Assembly: GCA_964482435.1 (NCBI GenBank)
Contig: CAYZXL010000073.1
Location: 1 to 22,645, forward strand
From: CAYZXL01 sp964482435
GTDB taxonomy: Bacteria > Auribacterota > JABMQX01
Direction of reading: 5' to 3'
DNA: 22,645 nt
How positions within the stretch are numbered: the first letter of the stretch is position 1; each line of letters starts with the position of its first letter. The notes below the pieces were generated by a model. That model saw only the letters and a program-made list of their open reading frames with translations. It had not been told where the DNA came from and made no database searches. The position numbers and the translations under genes were made by a program. Shown piece after piece: positions 15,006 through 22,641 of this stretch.

Positions 15006-15246
15006 GGGCGTGGCTGTATTTCAGCGGCGGCAGGGCTCCTGGTGTTCGCCAGCATGGGTCTGAAGTGTGAGCCCTCGTGAGCCAGCGGCCTGGACACACC
15101 TCCGGCGTTAGGTTTGTACCGCTGGCATCCTGCCGGCTGTCCCGGGGGCATCCTGCCCCCGACGGCGAGGGCGAGACGCCCTCGCGATTGCCGCCGACAC
15201 GGCGGCGTTACCCCCCACAATCACCCACTGAGACGCAGCCACACCC
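15006..15246 (+). repeat. Family A-related element carrying a family C module
   Basis: Bounded by GGGCGTGGCTGTATTTCAG (15006-15024) and GCAGCCACACCC (15235-15246), the same kind of ends as family A. The interior differs. Within it, 15116-15180 has the three hairpins GGCATCCTGCC, GGGGGCATCCTGCCCCC and GAGGGCGAGACGCCCTC, the inverted counterpart of 5607-5672. A further stem GCCGCC...GGCGGC near 15190-15207 follows. It starts 2 bp after the methyltransferase stop. Confidence 0.6.
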
Positions 15247-15280
15247 TTGAATTTTCAGCCGTGGCGTGGCAAAATGATTG

Positions 15281-15358
15281 ATGATGCACTTCCAGATTCT
15301 CGGCCAGATTACGGACACCGAGACCATTGCCCGTGGGCGGGCCATGCGCCAGGAGTAA
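15281..15358 (+). pseudogene. Possible 25-codon gene remnant
   Basis: ATG ATG opens a short frame (MMHFQILGQITDTETIARGR, then AMRQE) ending at TAA 15356-15358. The wording resembles the start of a family of small hypothetical proteins common in environmental genomes (ILG-I--ETIA-G--IR). That resemblance is from memory, and the family members I have in mind are longer, so this would be a 3'-truncated remnant or a real micropeptide. There is no ribosome-binding site of note. Confidence 0.3.
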
Positions 15359-15403
15359 GGCCGCTTCTTCCGGCGCATCTCTTCAACACAAGGAGGGCGA
15401 CTT

Positions 15404-16210
15404 ATGGCAAGAAGGATTTCGGCATCGGTTGGACGGATGGGGGGAGTCAATCGCCCCGACGATGTCAAGACAGTCCAGGAACTTCTGAATCAGGTTCCTC
15501 CAGGGTCAGGCGGTCCCAAGCCGCCCCTGGCTGTGGACGGGATTTGCGGGCCAAAGACCATCAATGCCATCCAGACATTCCAGCTTCATCATTTCGGTTG
15601 GAAAGGCGCAGATGGTCGAGTTGACCCCGGCGGCCCAACCCTCGAGAAACTCAACGAGTATGACGTTGCGAAGCAACAACCCCACCTCCTTTCGATCAGG
15701 TGCGTCCTGGAGCCCGGCAGGTTTCTCGACCTACGTCGCCCGGAGCACTGGTTTTTCGAGGTTACCGAGGCCGAGAAGGGCGTTCGAGCCATTTACCACC
15801 TCAGCGGAGACTTTGAGCACCCGCCTGTCTATGTGCCCGGAGTGTTCCTGGGTGGGATAGAGACCTTCCGCAGCGTGCACCCCGCGTCCGCTCTTGAAAC
15901 CAGGGGGGCCGGCTATAAGACCCTGTACGATCTCAGCTGGGATCCTGACAAAGGACGGCCTGAAAAGCTCCGTCCTATATTCAGCAAGTTGCTGATGTAT
16001 GTTCCTTCGCAACCGTCGCAGCCCGGACAGTCTATGGCTCTTGAAAAGATAGACATCGTCTACCCAGCTCATATAGAACCCCCGGTGTTGCCTGACATGG
16101 ACGACTCTCCACTTCCGCCTCGCTGGGAGCATACCGGGCTGGGCGGGTTGCCCTATACCATCAGCTCAAAAAGGGGCCGCTTCAACCTGGTCAGGTCTTT
16201 GCAACGTTGA
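15404..16210 (+). CDS. Peptidoglycan-binding-domain protein
   Basis: A 268-aa protein with a strong start (AAGGAGG 9 nt upstream). Residues about 5-85 form a PG_binding_1-like domain: SVGRMGGVNRPDDVKTVQEL, then VDGICGPKTINAIQTFQ, the D/N-G-x-x-G-x-x-T-x-x-A-x-x-x-F-Q signature, here interrupted by a Gly/Pro insertion. Residues 90-268 are unrecognised, with many aromatic and Pro residues and no membrane segment. No signal peptide is visible, so it is either cytoplasmic or exported by a non-Sec route. Proteins of this shape occur as loading or adaptor parts of contractile or type VI-like systems and as phage-derived wall binders. No such neighbours are visible, so this is only an option. Confidence 0.75.
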   Translation: MARRISASVGRMGGVNRPDDVKTVQELLNQVPPGSGGPKPPLAVDGICGPKTINAIQTFQLHHFGWKGADGRVDPGGPTLEKLNEYDVAKQQPHLLSIRCVLEPGRFLDLRRPEHWFFEVTEAEKGVRAIYHLSGDFEHPPVYVPGVFLGGIETFRSVHPASALETRGAGYKTLYDLSWDPDKGRPEKLRPIFSKLLMYVPSQPSQPGQSMALEKIDIVYPAHIEPPVLPDMDDSPLPPRWEHTGLGGLPYTISSKRGRFNLVRSLQR

Positions 16211-16275
16211 TCCTCATCGGTGCCGGTTCAGGGACATGCGCGAGGGCTTTGGTTACCAATGAAAATCACTCGCGC

Positions 16276-16304
16276 TTGACAGTGCCGACAAATCTGGCTA
16301 CATT
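16276..16304 (+). promoter_or_regulatory. Promoter of the toxin-antitoxin operon
   Basis: TTGACA (16276-16281) and TACATT (16299-16304) are separated by 17 nt, ending 9 bp before the toxin ATG, so the transcript would be nearly leaderless. The CTGGCTACATTATAGCCAT stretch across the -10 contains a GGCTA...TAGCC inverted repeat, a plausible operator for autoregulation by the antitoxin complex. Confidence 0.55.
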
Positions 16305-16313
16305 ATAGCCATC

Positions 16314-16607
16314 ATGAAATATAAGATCATTTTAGCACCGGAAGCGGTTGAAGATTTGAAGGAATTGGGCGCCAATATCAGGGCAAAAGTCAAAGACTTG
16401 ATACAAGTTCATTTGAGATATGAGCCCACGAAGACGAGTAAAAGCGCGATTAAAAGGCTGAAGGGGCTAAGCCATCCTCAGTACAGGCTGAGGATAGGCG
16501 AGGTCAGAGTTTTTTATGACGTTCACGAAAACGGGGTAGAGATACTCGCGATAGTCTCGAAAGCAAAGGCAAGTGAATGGCTTCAAAAAGCAGGAGAGAG
16601 GGCATGA
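16314..16607 (+). CDS. RelE/ParE-superfamily toxin
   Basis: A 97-aa protein starting MKYKIILAPEAVEDLKEL, followed by KRLKGLSHPQYRLRIGEVRV, FYDVHENGVEILAIVSKAKA and EWLQK. This is the full length and pattern of RelE/ParE toxins: the R-L-R-x-G-E-x-R-V-x-Y core with conserved basic residues. RelE members cleave mRNA on the ribosome and ParE members poison gyrase; sequence alone does not decide between them. The stop overlaps the antitoxin start (ATGA). The gene is visibly more AT-rich than its neighbours, suggesting acquisition. The toxin-first order is less common but known. Confidence 0.9.
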   Translation: MKYKIILAPEAVEDLKELGANIRAKVKDLIQVHLRYEPTKTSKSAIKRLKGLSHPQYRLRIGEVRVFYDVHENGVEILAIVSKAKASEWLQKAGERA

Positions 16608-16843
16608 AAAAGGTGGCTCTGTCGGAGGTGAAAGATGGCCTTTCAAGATACCTGCGTGCTGCGGAGAAGGAGGAGGTCATTATTACACGTCATGGGAAGC
16701 CAGCGGGAGTACTGATAGGATTTGAAACAGAGGACGATTGGTTTGATTACCGTTTGGAGAATGATCCGCGATTTCTTCGTCGAATTGAGAAGGCCAGACG
16801 CAGCATAAAGCTGGGCAGCGGTGTCAAATTGGAGGATATATAG
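16604..16843 (+). CDS. Phd/YefM-type antitoxin
   Basis: A 79-aa protein. ATG 16604 is preferred over 16577 because AGGAGAG sits just upstream and it gives the classical start MKKVALSEVKDGLSRYLRAA. It continues with EEVIITRHGKPAGVLIGFE, the Phd/YefM DNA-binding fold. The C-terminal half (WFDYRLENDPRFLRRIEKAR) is the expected toxin-binding tail. It would neutralise the upstream toxin and repress the shared promoter. Its 3' side runs into GCCTAACGCCCC at 16848, a cassette-like R'' sequence for which I could not find a matching right end. Confidence 0.88.
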   Translation: MKKVALSEVKDGLSRYLRAAEKEEVIITRHGKPAGVLIGFETEDDWFDYRLENDPRFLRRIEKARRSIKLGSGVKLEDI

Positions 16844-17103
16844 GACAGCCTAACGCCCCGTCAGACCCGGGACTCCCTCACCCCCTCTTGAGGAATCTTT
16901 CGCGGGGGCCGTCTGCAATGAGGCACGGGGGTCGGGCTCCGCGCGGGGCGCTGGCATCGCCCCGGCCATCCGGGACGTGGGCCACTCGCGCGAGGCGAGA
17001 CTGCGGCTCGAAAAAGCCAAAGGCCGCCGGGGCAAAATGTGTTGGCTGAAACCTCCGCCGGGAGAACAGCAGTTCGTGCCCGGCGACTACCCTGCACGAA
17101 AGG

Positions 17104-18426
17104 ATGGTCGGGATGCCGAGTTGGTCGCAGAACGGCGTAAAGGTGAACATCTCCTTTGACCACAGCGGATGGCCTCGGCGCCTTTTGCGGTTTGCCGGGA
17201 CCATAGGCTTCCTCGTCCTCATTCTCTGCGCTTCTTTGATCGGTCTTCCCTCACCCGCCCTGACATCCGCAGTTTTGCGTCCTGGCAAGCCGGAAAGTGT
17301 CGGGATAAGCCCGAGCGCCCTGGTCGAAATAGACGGCGTTGCTGAGAAAGCCATCGCCCAGGGCAAAATCCCCGGCTGCGTGGTCCTTGTCGCCCGCAAG
17401 GGAACGATTGTCTGGGAAAAAGCGTATGGTTATCGCTCTCTTCGTCCCGAAAAGGTCGAGAATTCCCCCGACGCCATTTACGACCTCGCTTCCGTCACGA
17501 AGCCCGTTGCGACTGCGACCGCCATCGCCCTCCTCCTCGAAGATGGCAAGCTTAGTCTCGACGACAAGGTCGTCAAATACCTCCCCGCCTTCGCCCAGAA
17601 CGGCAAGGGCGACATAACAATCGCTCATCTCCTGACCCACGTCTCCGGCCTGAAACCTTACCTCGATATGGACGCGGTCCGAAAGGAGGGCGGACTCGGA
17701 CCGAATCCCGATTTCATTATCGAGCACATCTCCGCCCTTCCGAAATCCTACGAGACCGGTAAGTCGTGCGTGTACAGTTGCCTGAACTTCGTCGTTCTGG
17801 CAAGGATCGTCGAGAACGTTGCTCGAGAGCCTATGGGCAATTTCCTCAAGCGGCGAGTCTGGCAGCCCCTCGGAATGAGTGACACGGGATTCTTTCTCAC
17901 CGAGGAGCAGCGGAAAAGAGCGGCGCCGACGGAGCTTGACGGCCCGCCCGAGTCCTGCGGCAAGGTTCACGACCCCATAGCCCGCTACTACATTACTCCA
18001 GACCACGTTTGCGGCAACGCGGGCCTTTTCTCGACGGCGGGGGACCTCGCCATCTTCGCCCAGATGCTTCTCAACGGCGGCAGTTACGGCGAGGCGAGAA
18101 TACTGAAGCCCGAGACGGTTGACCTATTGACCGGCGTGCGGACTCCCGACGGCTTGCCGAAAAGAGGGCTTGGCTGGGACATTGATTCGCCGCTGGCCGC
18201 TCAGGCCCGGGGCGACGTGATTCCTGCGGCGGACTCCTTCGGGCACATCGGCTTCACCGGCTGCTCTCTCTGGATTGACAAGAAAAGCGGTGCTTTCGTG
18301 GTCATTTTATCGAACCGCACTCACGTCGAGAAGGGAGATGTCGTCGGGCTTCGCAGCGACATCGCCAATATCGTCGGCCGCTCGATGGACGTTTACGGGG
18401 ACCAGGTGCTGCCCAAGGCTCCTTGA
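17104..18426 (+). CDS. Serine hydrolase, class C beta-lactamase fold
   Basis: Up to 440 aa. The start is uncertain: ATG 17104 gives a 30-residue polar extension before the hydrophobic segment FAGTIGFLVLILCASLIGL (about 29-48), an export signal or anchor. A later GTG near 17140 would place it more normally. Catalytic motifs: SVTK (Ser130, Lys133); YSC at 224-226 in place of the usual YxN, with Asn at 228; and HIGFTG (His381) as the third motif. This matches the beta-lactamase-related/DD-peptidase/esterase family (COG1680), a periplasmic or envelope enzyme. Many members are esterases or peptidases, so antibiotic hydrolysis should not be assumed. Genes on both sides are also envelope-directed. 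Confidence 0.88.
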   Translation: MVGMPSWSQNGVKVNISFDHSGWPRRLLRFAGTIGFLVLILCASLIGLPSPALTSAVLRPGKPESVGISPSALVEIDGVAEKAIAQGKIPGCVVLVARKGTIVWEKAYGYRSLRPEKVENSPDAIYDLASVTKPVATATAIALLLEDGKLSLDDKVVKYLPAFAQNGKGDITIAHLLTHVSGLKPYLDMDAVRKEGGLGPNPDFIIEHISALPKSYETGKSCVYSCLNFVVLARIVENVAREPMGNFLKRRVWQPLGMSDTGFFLTEEQRKRAAPTELDGPPESCGKVHDPIARYYITPDHVCGNAGLFSTAGDLAIFAQMLLNGGSYGEARILKPETVDLLTGVRTPDGLPKRGLGWDIDSPLAAQARGDVIPAADSFGHIGFTGCSLWIDKKSGAFVVILSNRTHVEKGDVVGLRSDIANIVGRSMDVYGDQVLPKAP

Positions 18427-18645
18427 ACGCATTCTTCAGCGGTCCGGCCTTATCGTCGGGCAGTTCAGCCCGGCATTCCCACCGAAGCGCAGCCACACCG
18501 GGAGTAGGGTTTTGTCTCATCGTGGCAGTCCTGCGCCCTGGGTCCGTAACGCCGCGGTCCCGGCGTCGCGTTTCCCGCATACCACGGCACGGATGGCCCA
18601 GGACCCACAAAACGCATCACTCAAAAGTAGCCACGCCCGCGAAGC
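18427..18645. other. Intergenic stretch with repeat fragments
   Basis: No gene. It carries isolated repeat pieces: a GGGCAGTTCAGCCCGGC hairpin-like sequence near 18460, GCGCAGCCACACC at 18485, and a complete family A tail GTAGCCACGCCC near 18628. The tail sits tail-to-head against copy 2, as though A-type units had been inserted or recombined in tandem. An open frame runs through here into the downstream esterase but has no coding character. Confidence 0.55.
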
Positions 18646-18936
18646 AGGGTGTGGCTGCATTTCAGTGGTACTTCTGGCGCGGCGCAAAGGTCGCGCACGA
18701 TGAGCGAAGCGGTGACCAGAAGCACCCTCCAATAGCCCTCTGGGCCGGGCTTCAGCCGGCACAACCTTTAGCCACCTGCTTTAGCTGGTGGTCTTCTGAT
18801 GCGCCGTTTCCGTCTTGGGAGCCGGCTTCAGCCGGGCTTCTCGAACGGGGGATTCATCCATCGGATGCCACGCAAATACAGCCGCACCCCGGGGCGCCTC
18901 CTCAGCAAGATGACACCACCAAAATACAGCCACGCC
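18646..18936 (+). repeat. Family A MITE-like repeat, copy 2
   Basis: The second full copy of the element at 917-1208, in the same orientation and 291 bp long. Its terminal inverted repeats are GGGTGTGGCTGCATTT and AAATACAGCCACGCCC. Differences cluster at about 35-120 of the element; the right half is almost identical. It ends 101 bp upstream of the esterase start. Confidence 0.85.
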
Positions 18937-19037
18937 CTGCGAAGCATCCGAAGATGACATATCCGAGAGCGGGTGATAAACTTGACCGGAATCGTTACAA
19001 GGGACTCAAGCGGACGAACCAATACGGAGGAACCTGC

Positions 19038-19919
19038 ATGAGAATCTCCTGCTTGACTATTGTAGCACTCCTGTTTCTGGTCTCCTTCTCATCAGCGCGA
19101 GCGGCTGAGGTGAGAAGCTTCCTCGACGTGGCGTATGGTACCCCGAGCGGCATCCCGGTGGAGCTCGATGCATTCCTCGTCAAGAGCGAAAAGCCCGCCC
19201 CCATTCTGCTTTTCATCCACGGCGGCGGTTGGAAACAGGGAAACAAGAGAGCCCTTCCGCCGTTCGTGAAAACCGCTCTCCTCGACGCTGGCATATCCGT
19301 TGTCTCAATCAACTATCGCCTCTCCGACCAGGCTCCCTATCCCGCGCAGGTTGACGACTGCACCAGAGCCGTCCAGTTCGTCCGCAGCAAGGCAAAGGAG
19401 TGGAATATCAATCCAGCGCGAATCGGGCTTATGGGTCCTTCCGCTGGCGGACACTTGAGCCTCTGGGTTGGCCTCCACGACGACCGAAAAAAGCCCGATT
19501 CCCCGGATCCCGTCGAGCGGGAGTCCTCTCGCGTCTCCTGCATCGTCAACTACTTCGGCCCGACAGACTTCTCCTTGTTGCGGAAGATGGAGAAGCGCCA
19601 CCCGGCTTACCTGCTTCTCTTCGGTCGCAAGCCGGGCGATGACCCAACCGCAATCCCTGAGACCGTCCTCCAAGCCGCGTCTCCGGTCACGTACGTTTCG
19701 CCCGACGATCCGCCGGTTTTCACCGCCCACGGAACCGGTGATTTGATAGTCCCGCACGCGCACGCCCTCGCCCTCATCAAAAAGCTCAAAGAGAAGGGCG
19801 TTCCGACGGAAAATTACATTCTAAAAGGAGGCAACCACGGCCTCGGGAATCGCCGCCCGGACTGGCCCGATTTCCGTGCCGCAACAATCGAGTTTCTCAA
19901 GAAGCATCTGTTGAATTGA
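19038..19919 (+). CDS. Secreted alpha/beta hydrolase (BD-FAE-like esterase)
   Basis: A 293-aa protein. ATG 19038 is chosen because ACGGAGG lies 8 nt upstream and it gives a clean Sec signal peptide (RISCLTIVALLFLVSFSSAR, then AAEVR; cleavage near residue 23). An upstream extension would translate repeat A and is rejected. Motifs: oxyanion HGGGWKQG; nucleophile GPSAGG (Ser135); acid HGTGDLIVP (Asp235); base GGNHGLG (His267). The order and spacing fit the esterase/lipase and BD-FAE-type group that hydrolyses carbohydrate esters or small acyl esters. A periplasmic location is implied. It is followed by the sugar-type binding protein after 129 bp, so a carbohydrate ester substrate is attractive but unproven. 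Confidence 0.9.
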   Translation: MRISCLTIVALLFLVSFSSARAAEVRSFLDVAYGTPSGIPVELDAFLVKSEKPAPILLFIHGGGWKQGNKRALPPFVKTALLDAGISVVSINYRLSDQAPYPAQVDDCTRAVQFVRSKAKEWNINPARIGLMGPSAGGHLSLWVGLHDDRKKPDSPDPVERESSRVSCIVNYFGPTDFSLLRKMEKRHPAYLLLFGRKPGDDPTAIPETVLQAASPVTYVSPDDPPVFTAHGTGDLIVPHAHALALIKKLKEKGVPTENYILKGGNHGLGNRRPDWPDFRAATIEFLKKHLLN

Positions 19920-20048
19920 GGAGGCGAGACTCACCGGTGCGGCAATGCGATTTGCGCGACTGCTCGCGCTTCCGCGTCGGCCTCATTCGTCTCGGAAACC
20001 TCCTGACAAAAGTGCAGGAGATGAAAAAACCCGCGAAAGGGGTGGAAT

Positions 20049-21017
20049 ATGATCAGGAGGCTGCTCTTCACAATCATCGCAGTTGCGATGCTTTGTCTGT
20101 TCGGATGCCGAAAGCGACAAACTGAATCCGAAACCAGACCGCGCGAAAAGCCAAAGGTCATCGGCGTTTCGCTTCTCAACCTTCAGCACGAGTTCTACCA
20201 GGACCTCCGGCAGGGAATGCTGAATGGGGCGAAGAAGCATGGCTACGAGCTGAAAATTCTCTCGGCGGACTTCGACCCCGGCATCCAGGCAAACCACATC
20301 CGCGATTTCATCGTCCAGAAGGTTGACGCGATGATTATCTGCCCCTGCGACTCCAGGACCGTTGGGACTTCCATCGAAGAGGCAAACAAGACCGACATCC
20401 CCGTCTTCACCGCTGACATCAAAAACGATTCCCCCCAGGGGAAGGTCGTCGCCCACATCGCATCCAACAATTATCAAGGAGGGGTGCTCGCCGCAGACCT
20501 CATGAACGAGGCTCTTGCCGGCAAGGGAAACGTCGCCCTCATCACTCACCCGGGCGTCGAGTCCTGCACGGAACGAATCCGTGGCTTCAAGGACAAGATC
20601 AGGGAATATCCCGGCATCAGAATCGTCGAGGAGCTATCCGCCGAAGGGCAGAGAGACAGAGCTCTGGATGTCGCGCGGGACATCCTCACAAAGCACCCCG
20701 ACCTCAACGGAATTTTCGGAATCAACGACGATTCCGCTCTCGGCGCTCTCGCCGCCGTCGAAGCCGCCGGAAAAGCTGCCACAGTGAAAATCGTCGGCTA
20801 CGACGCCACCCAGGAGGCAAAGAGAAGAATCCGCGAGGGCAAAATCTACGCCGACGTCATTCAGTATCCCACGCTCATGGGCGAGACGACCCTCGACATG
20901 GTCCACGAGTATTTCGCGTTTCGGTCAATCCCCCGCGAGCACCTCGAGCAGTTCCTTAAAGGCGAGCAGCTCAATGTCCCGATTAAAGGCGGCGCCTGGA
21001 AAGGCGATTCCAAATAG
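20049..21017 (+). CDS. Ribose-type ABC transporter substrate-binding lipoprotein
   Basis: A 322-aa protein with a lipoprotein signal (basic MIRR, hydrophobic core, lipobox LFGC with Cys20). The mature part is a Peripla_BP_4 (RbsB-like) protein: KVIGVSLLNLQHEFYQDLRQ, then VDAMIICPCDS, NNYQGGVLAADLM, NGIFGINDDSALGALAAVEA and VKIVGYDATQEAKRRIREGK. This is the sugar-binding two-lobe pattern of the CUT2 family. It would hand a pentose or related sugar to the permease at 21649. The two genes are separated by about 630 bp of repeats rather than by the usual ATPase gene. AAGGGGTGG lies before the ATG. Confidence 0.92.
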   Translation: MIRRLLFTIIAVAMLCLFGCRKRQTESETRPREKPKVIGVSLLNLQHEFYQDLRQGMLNGAKKHGYELKILSADFDPGIQANHIRDFIVQKVDAMIICPCDSRTVGTSIEEANKTDIPVFTADIKNDSPQGKVVAHIASNNYQGGVLAADLMNEALAGKGNVALITHPGVESCTERIRGFKDKIREYPGIRIVEELSAEGQRDRALDVARDILTKHPDLNGIFGINDDSALGALAAVEAAGKAATVKIVGYDATQEAKRRIREGKIYADVIQYPTLMGETTLDMVHEYFAFRSIPREHLEQFLKGEQLNVPIKGGAWKGDSK

Positions 21018-21031
21018 AGCACAGAGGAATC

Positions 21032-21115
21032 GTGGCACGGGCATCTTGCCTGTGATTCTTCACGTGGCACGGGCATCTTGCCTGTGATTATTCACTGGTC
21101 CCGCCAAAGGCGGGA
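21032..21115. repeat. Tandem GGGCATCTTGCC hairpins
   Basis: A 26-bp unit (GTGGCACGGGCATCTTGCCT, then GTGATT) occurs twice, at 21032-21057 and 21064-21089. Each folds through CACGGGCA/TGCCTGTG. The hairpin TCCCGCCAAAGGCGGGA (21099-21115) follows. The centre GGCATCTTGCC is the same as in family C. It lies directly after the binding-protein stop and could protect or attenuate its mRNA. Confidence 0.7.
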
Positions 21116-21204
21116 TGCCACACTGAAATCGGCTCTGCGCTCTCTCCGCCCCCTGGCCCGAAAATAGGCCCTGCGCGGCGAGGACCATGACAGGCAAGAC
21201 CTGT

Positions 21205-21275
21205 CTCGCGAAGGCGCGAAGTACGCAAAGAGGGAGAACTCCTGAATTCCTGGCATCTTAGCGTCTTGGCGAGAA
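21205..21275. repeat. Family D repeat, second locus
   Basis: CTCGCGAAGGCGCGAAGTACG and, after a spacer, TCTTAGCGTCTTGGCGAGAA are the inverted-sense counterpart of the pieces at 10723-10850. These form an imperfect palindrome of the CGCAAAGGCGCAAAG...CTTGGCGTCTTGGCG type. No gene is present. Confidence 0.55.
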
Positions 21276-21405
21276 AAAAAGGGCCCGATAGAGCCATTTT
21301 CATGGTCTCCGGGTGAGCGAAGTTTATGAGGGACTGCGATGAAAGTGCGCGAGACAGGAACCACCGAAATCGCGGAGAACGCACAGACAACGCGGGTCTA
21401 AGTAC

Positions 21406-21635
21406 ATGCTTTCGTAAATACAGTTACGAGCGGTGCACGGCGCTACAGACCGCGATGACCCACTTTGCACATTGTCGTGTCCTGCCGGGCTTCAGCCGGC
21501 ATCGTCCTGTAGCCACCGTCTTCAGGCGGTGGTGTCAGAGTCCCGCGGCTTGTCGTCCGGAGCCGGCTTTAGCCGGGCTTCTCGACCAGCGGATTCATCC
21601 CAAAATACGTCACCGTATTTATGAAACGGACCACT
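21406..21635 (+). repeat. Family B MITE-like repeat, copy 2
   Basis: A 230-bp copy of 14017-14246 in the same orientation with only a handful of substitutions, for example GATGACCCACTTTGCAC against GACGACCCACTTTGAAC. It ends 13 bp before the permease ATG, so its right end supplies the permease leader and any ribosome-binding context. The high identity suggests recent spread. Confidence 0.85.
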
Positions 21636-21648
21636 AAGGTATTGCGGA

Positions 21649-22641
21649 ATGAAACTCCGAAAGCTCCTCGAGACCCATAGCCTCTGGGCATTTCTCATCA
21701 TCCTCATTCTCGTCCTGGCCATCCGCACTCGCTTCGAATTCGTCCGCCCGGAAAACGCCGCCAACATCCTCAGCCAGATGTCCGTCGAGATGATTATCGG
21801 CCTCGGAATGACCCTCGTCATCATCACCGCGGGCATTGACCTCTCCGTCGGCTCCGTCGTGGCCATTGCTGGCGTTCTGGGCGCGATGTCCTTAGCGTCC
21901 GCCAGCGGTCTTCCCCTCTGGCTGGCTTTCGTCGTCGCCATCCTCGTCAGCGTCATAGTCGGCTTCTCATGCGGCTCCATCTCCGGGTTTGTCATCACCC
22001 GCTTCGGCATTCCCCCATTCGTCGCCACCCTCGCCATGATGTTCGTCTGCCGCGGACTGGCCTTCATTGTCTGCCGCGAAAGACCCGTCGCCATCCCCAC
22101 CGAATACGAGCAATTCACCTTCCTCGGCAGAGGATTCCTCGGCAAAGAGCTATTCGGCATGAAATGGTTTCCCGGCATTCCCCTCAGCGGCATCATCATG
22201 ATTGCAGGCATCGTCTTCTTCCACATTCTCTTGTCCGGAACCGTCTTCGGAAGAAAAATCTACGCAGTCGGCGGAAACGAAGAAGCCAGCAGGCTTTCCG
22301 GCATCAGCGTCAAAAAAATCAAGTTCCTCGTCTATGCCATCACGGGCGCCCTGTGCGGCCTCTCCGGCATCATCCAGGCCGCCACACTCGGCTCCGCCGA
22401 CCCAAAGTCCGGCGACAAATGGGAACTTCAGGTCATCGCCGCAGTCGTCGTTGGCGGCACCAGCCTCTTCGGCGGAAAGGGCACAATCATCGGCACCTTC
22501 GTCGGCGTCCTTCTCATCCGCGTCCTCGCCGTCGGCGTCAACTTCCTCCAGGTCTCCCGATTCTATCAGTACGTAGTCGTGGGCGGCGTCCTCCTCCTCG
22601 CCGTCCTCGTTGACACCCTTTCCAAAAAATCCAAATCCTGA
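21649..22641 (+). CDS. Ribose-type (CUT2) ABC transporter permease
   Basis: A 330-aa permease with about ten membrane segments, matching BPD_transp_2/RbsC proteins. It shows MSVEMIIGLGMTLVIITAGI, then DLSVGSVVAIAG (the conserved D-L-S-V-G), then the GNEEASRLSGISVKKIKFLV stretch, which is the G-N-x-x-A-x-x-x-S-G-I ATPase-contact loop, and VVVGGTSLFGGKGTIIGTFVG near the C-terminus. It would form the membrane channel for the sugar bound by the upstream lipoprotein. The expected ATPase is not between them and may lie beyond the right edge. The ribosome-binding site is weak (GGT/GCGG). The gene is complete, ending 4 bp before the window end. Confidence 0.92.
   Translation: MKLRKLLETHSLWAFLIILILVLAIRTRFEFVRPENAANILSQMSVEMIIGLGMTLVIITAGIDLSVGSVVAIAGVLGAMSLASASGLPLWLAFVVAILVSVIVGFSCGSISGFVITRFGIPPFVATLAMMFVCRGLAFIVCRERPVAIPTEYEQFTFLGRGFLGKELFGMKWFPGIPLSGIIMIAGIVFFHILLSGTVFGRKIYAVGGNEEASRLSGISVKKIKFLVYAITGALCGLSGIIQAATLGSADPKSGDKWELQVIAAVVVGGTSLFGGKGTIIGTFVGVLLIRVLAVGVNFLQVSRFYQYVVVGGVLLLAVLVDTLSKKSKS

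Noticed and set aside
14994..15111. Possible fourth attC: GCCATAAC after the methyltransferase to GTTAGGT at 15107
   Set aside because: The outer sites are not complementary enough and the interval is taken up by an A-type repeat end.
16848..16990. Possible attC after the antitoxin (GCCTAACGCCCC)
   Set aside because: A good left simple site, but no matching GTTRRRY right site or stem could be found nearby.
18423..19037. N-terminal extension of the esterase through repeat A
   Set aside because: It would translate a dispersed repeat, bury the signal peptide in the middle of the protein, and ignore the strong ribosome-binding site at 19025-19030.
21032..21115. Tandem GGCATCTTGCC units as a mini-CRISPR
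   Set aside because: Only two units, spaced 6 bp apart with no spacer-like unique sequence, and no cas genes in the window.
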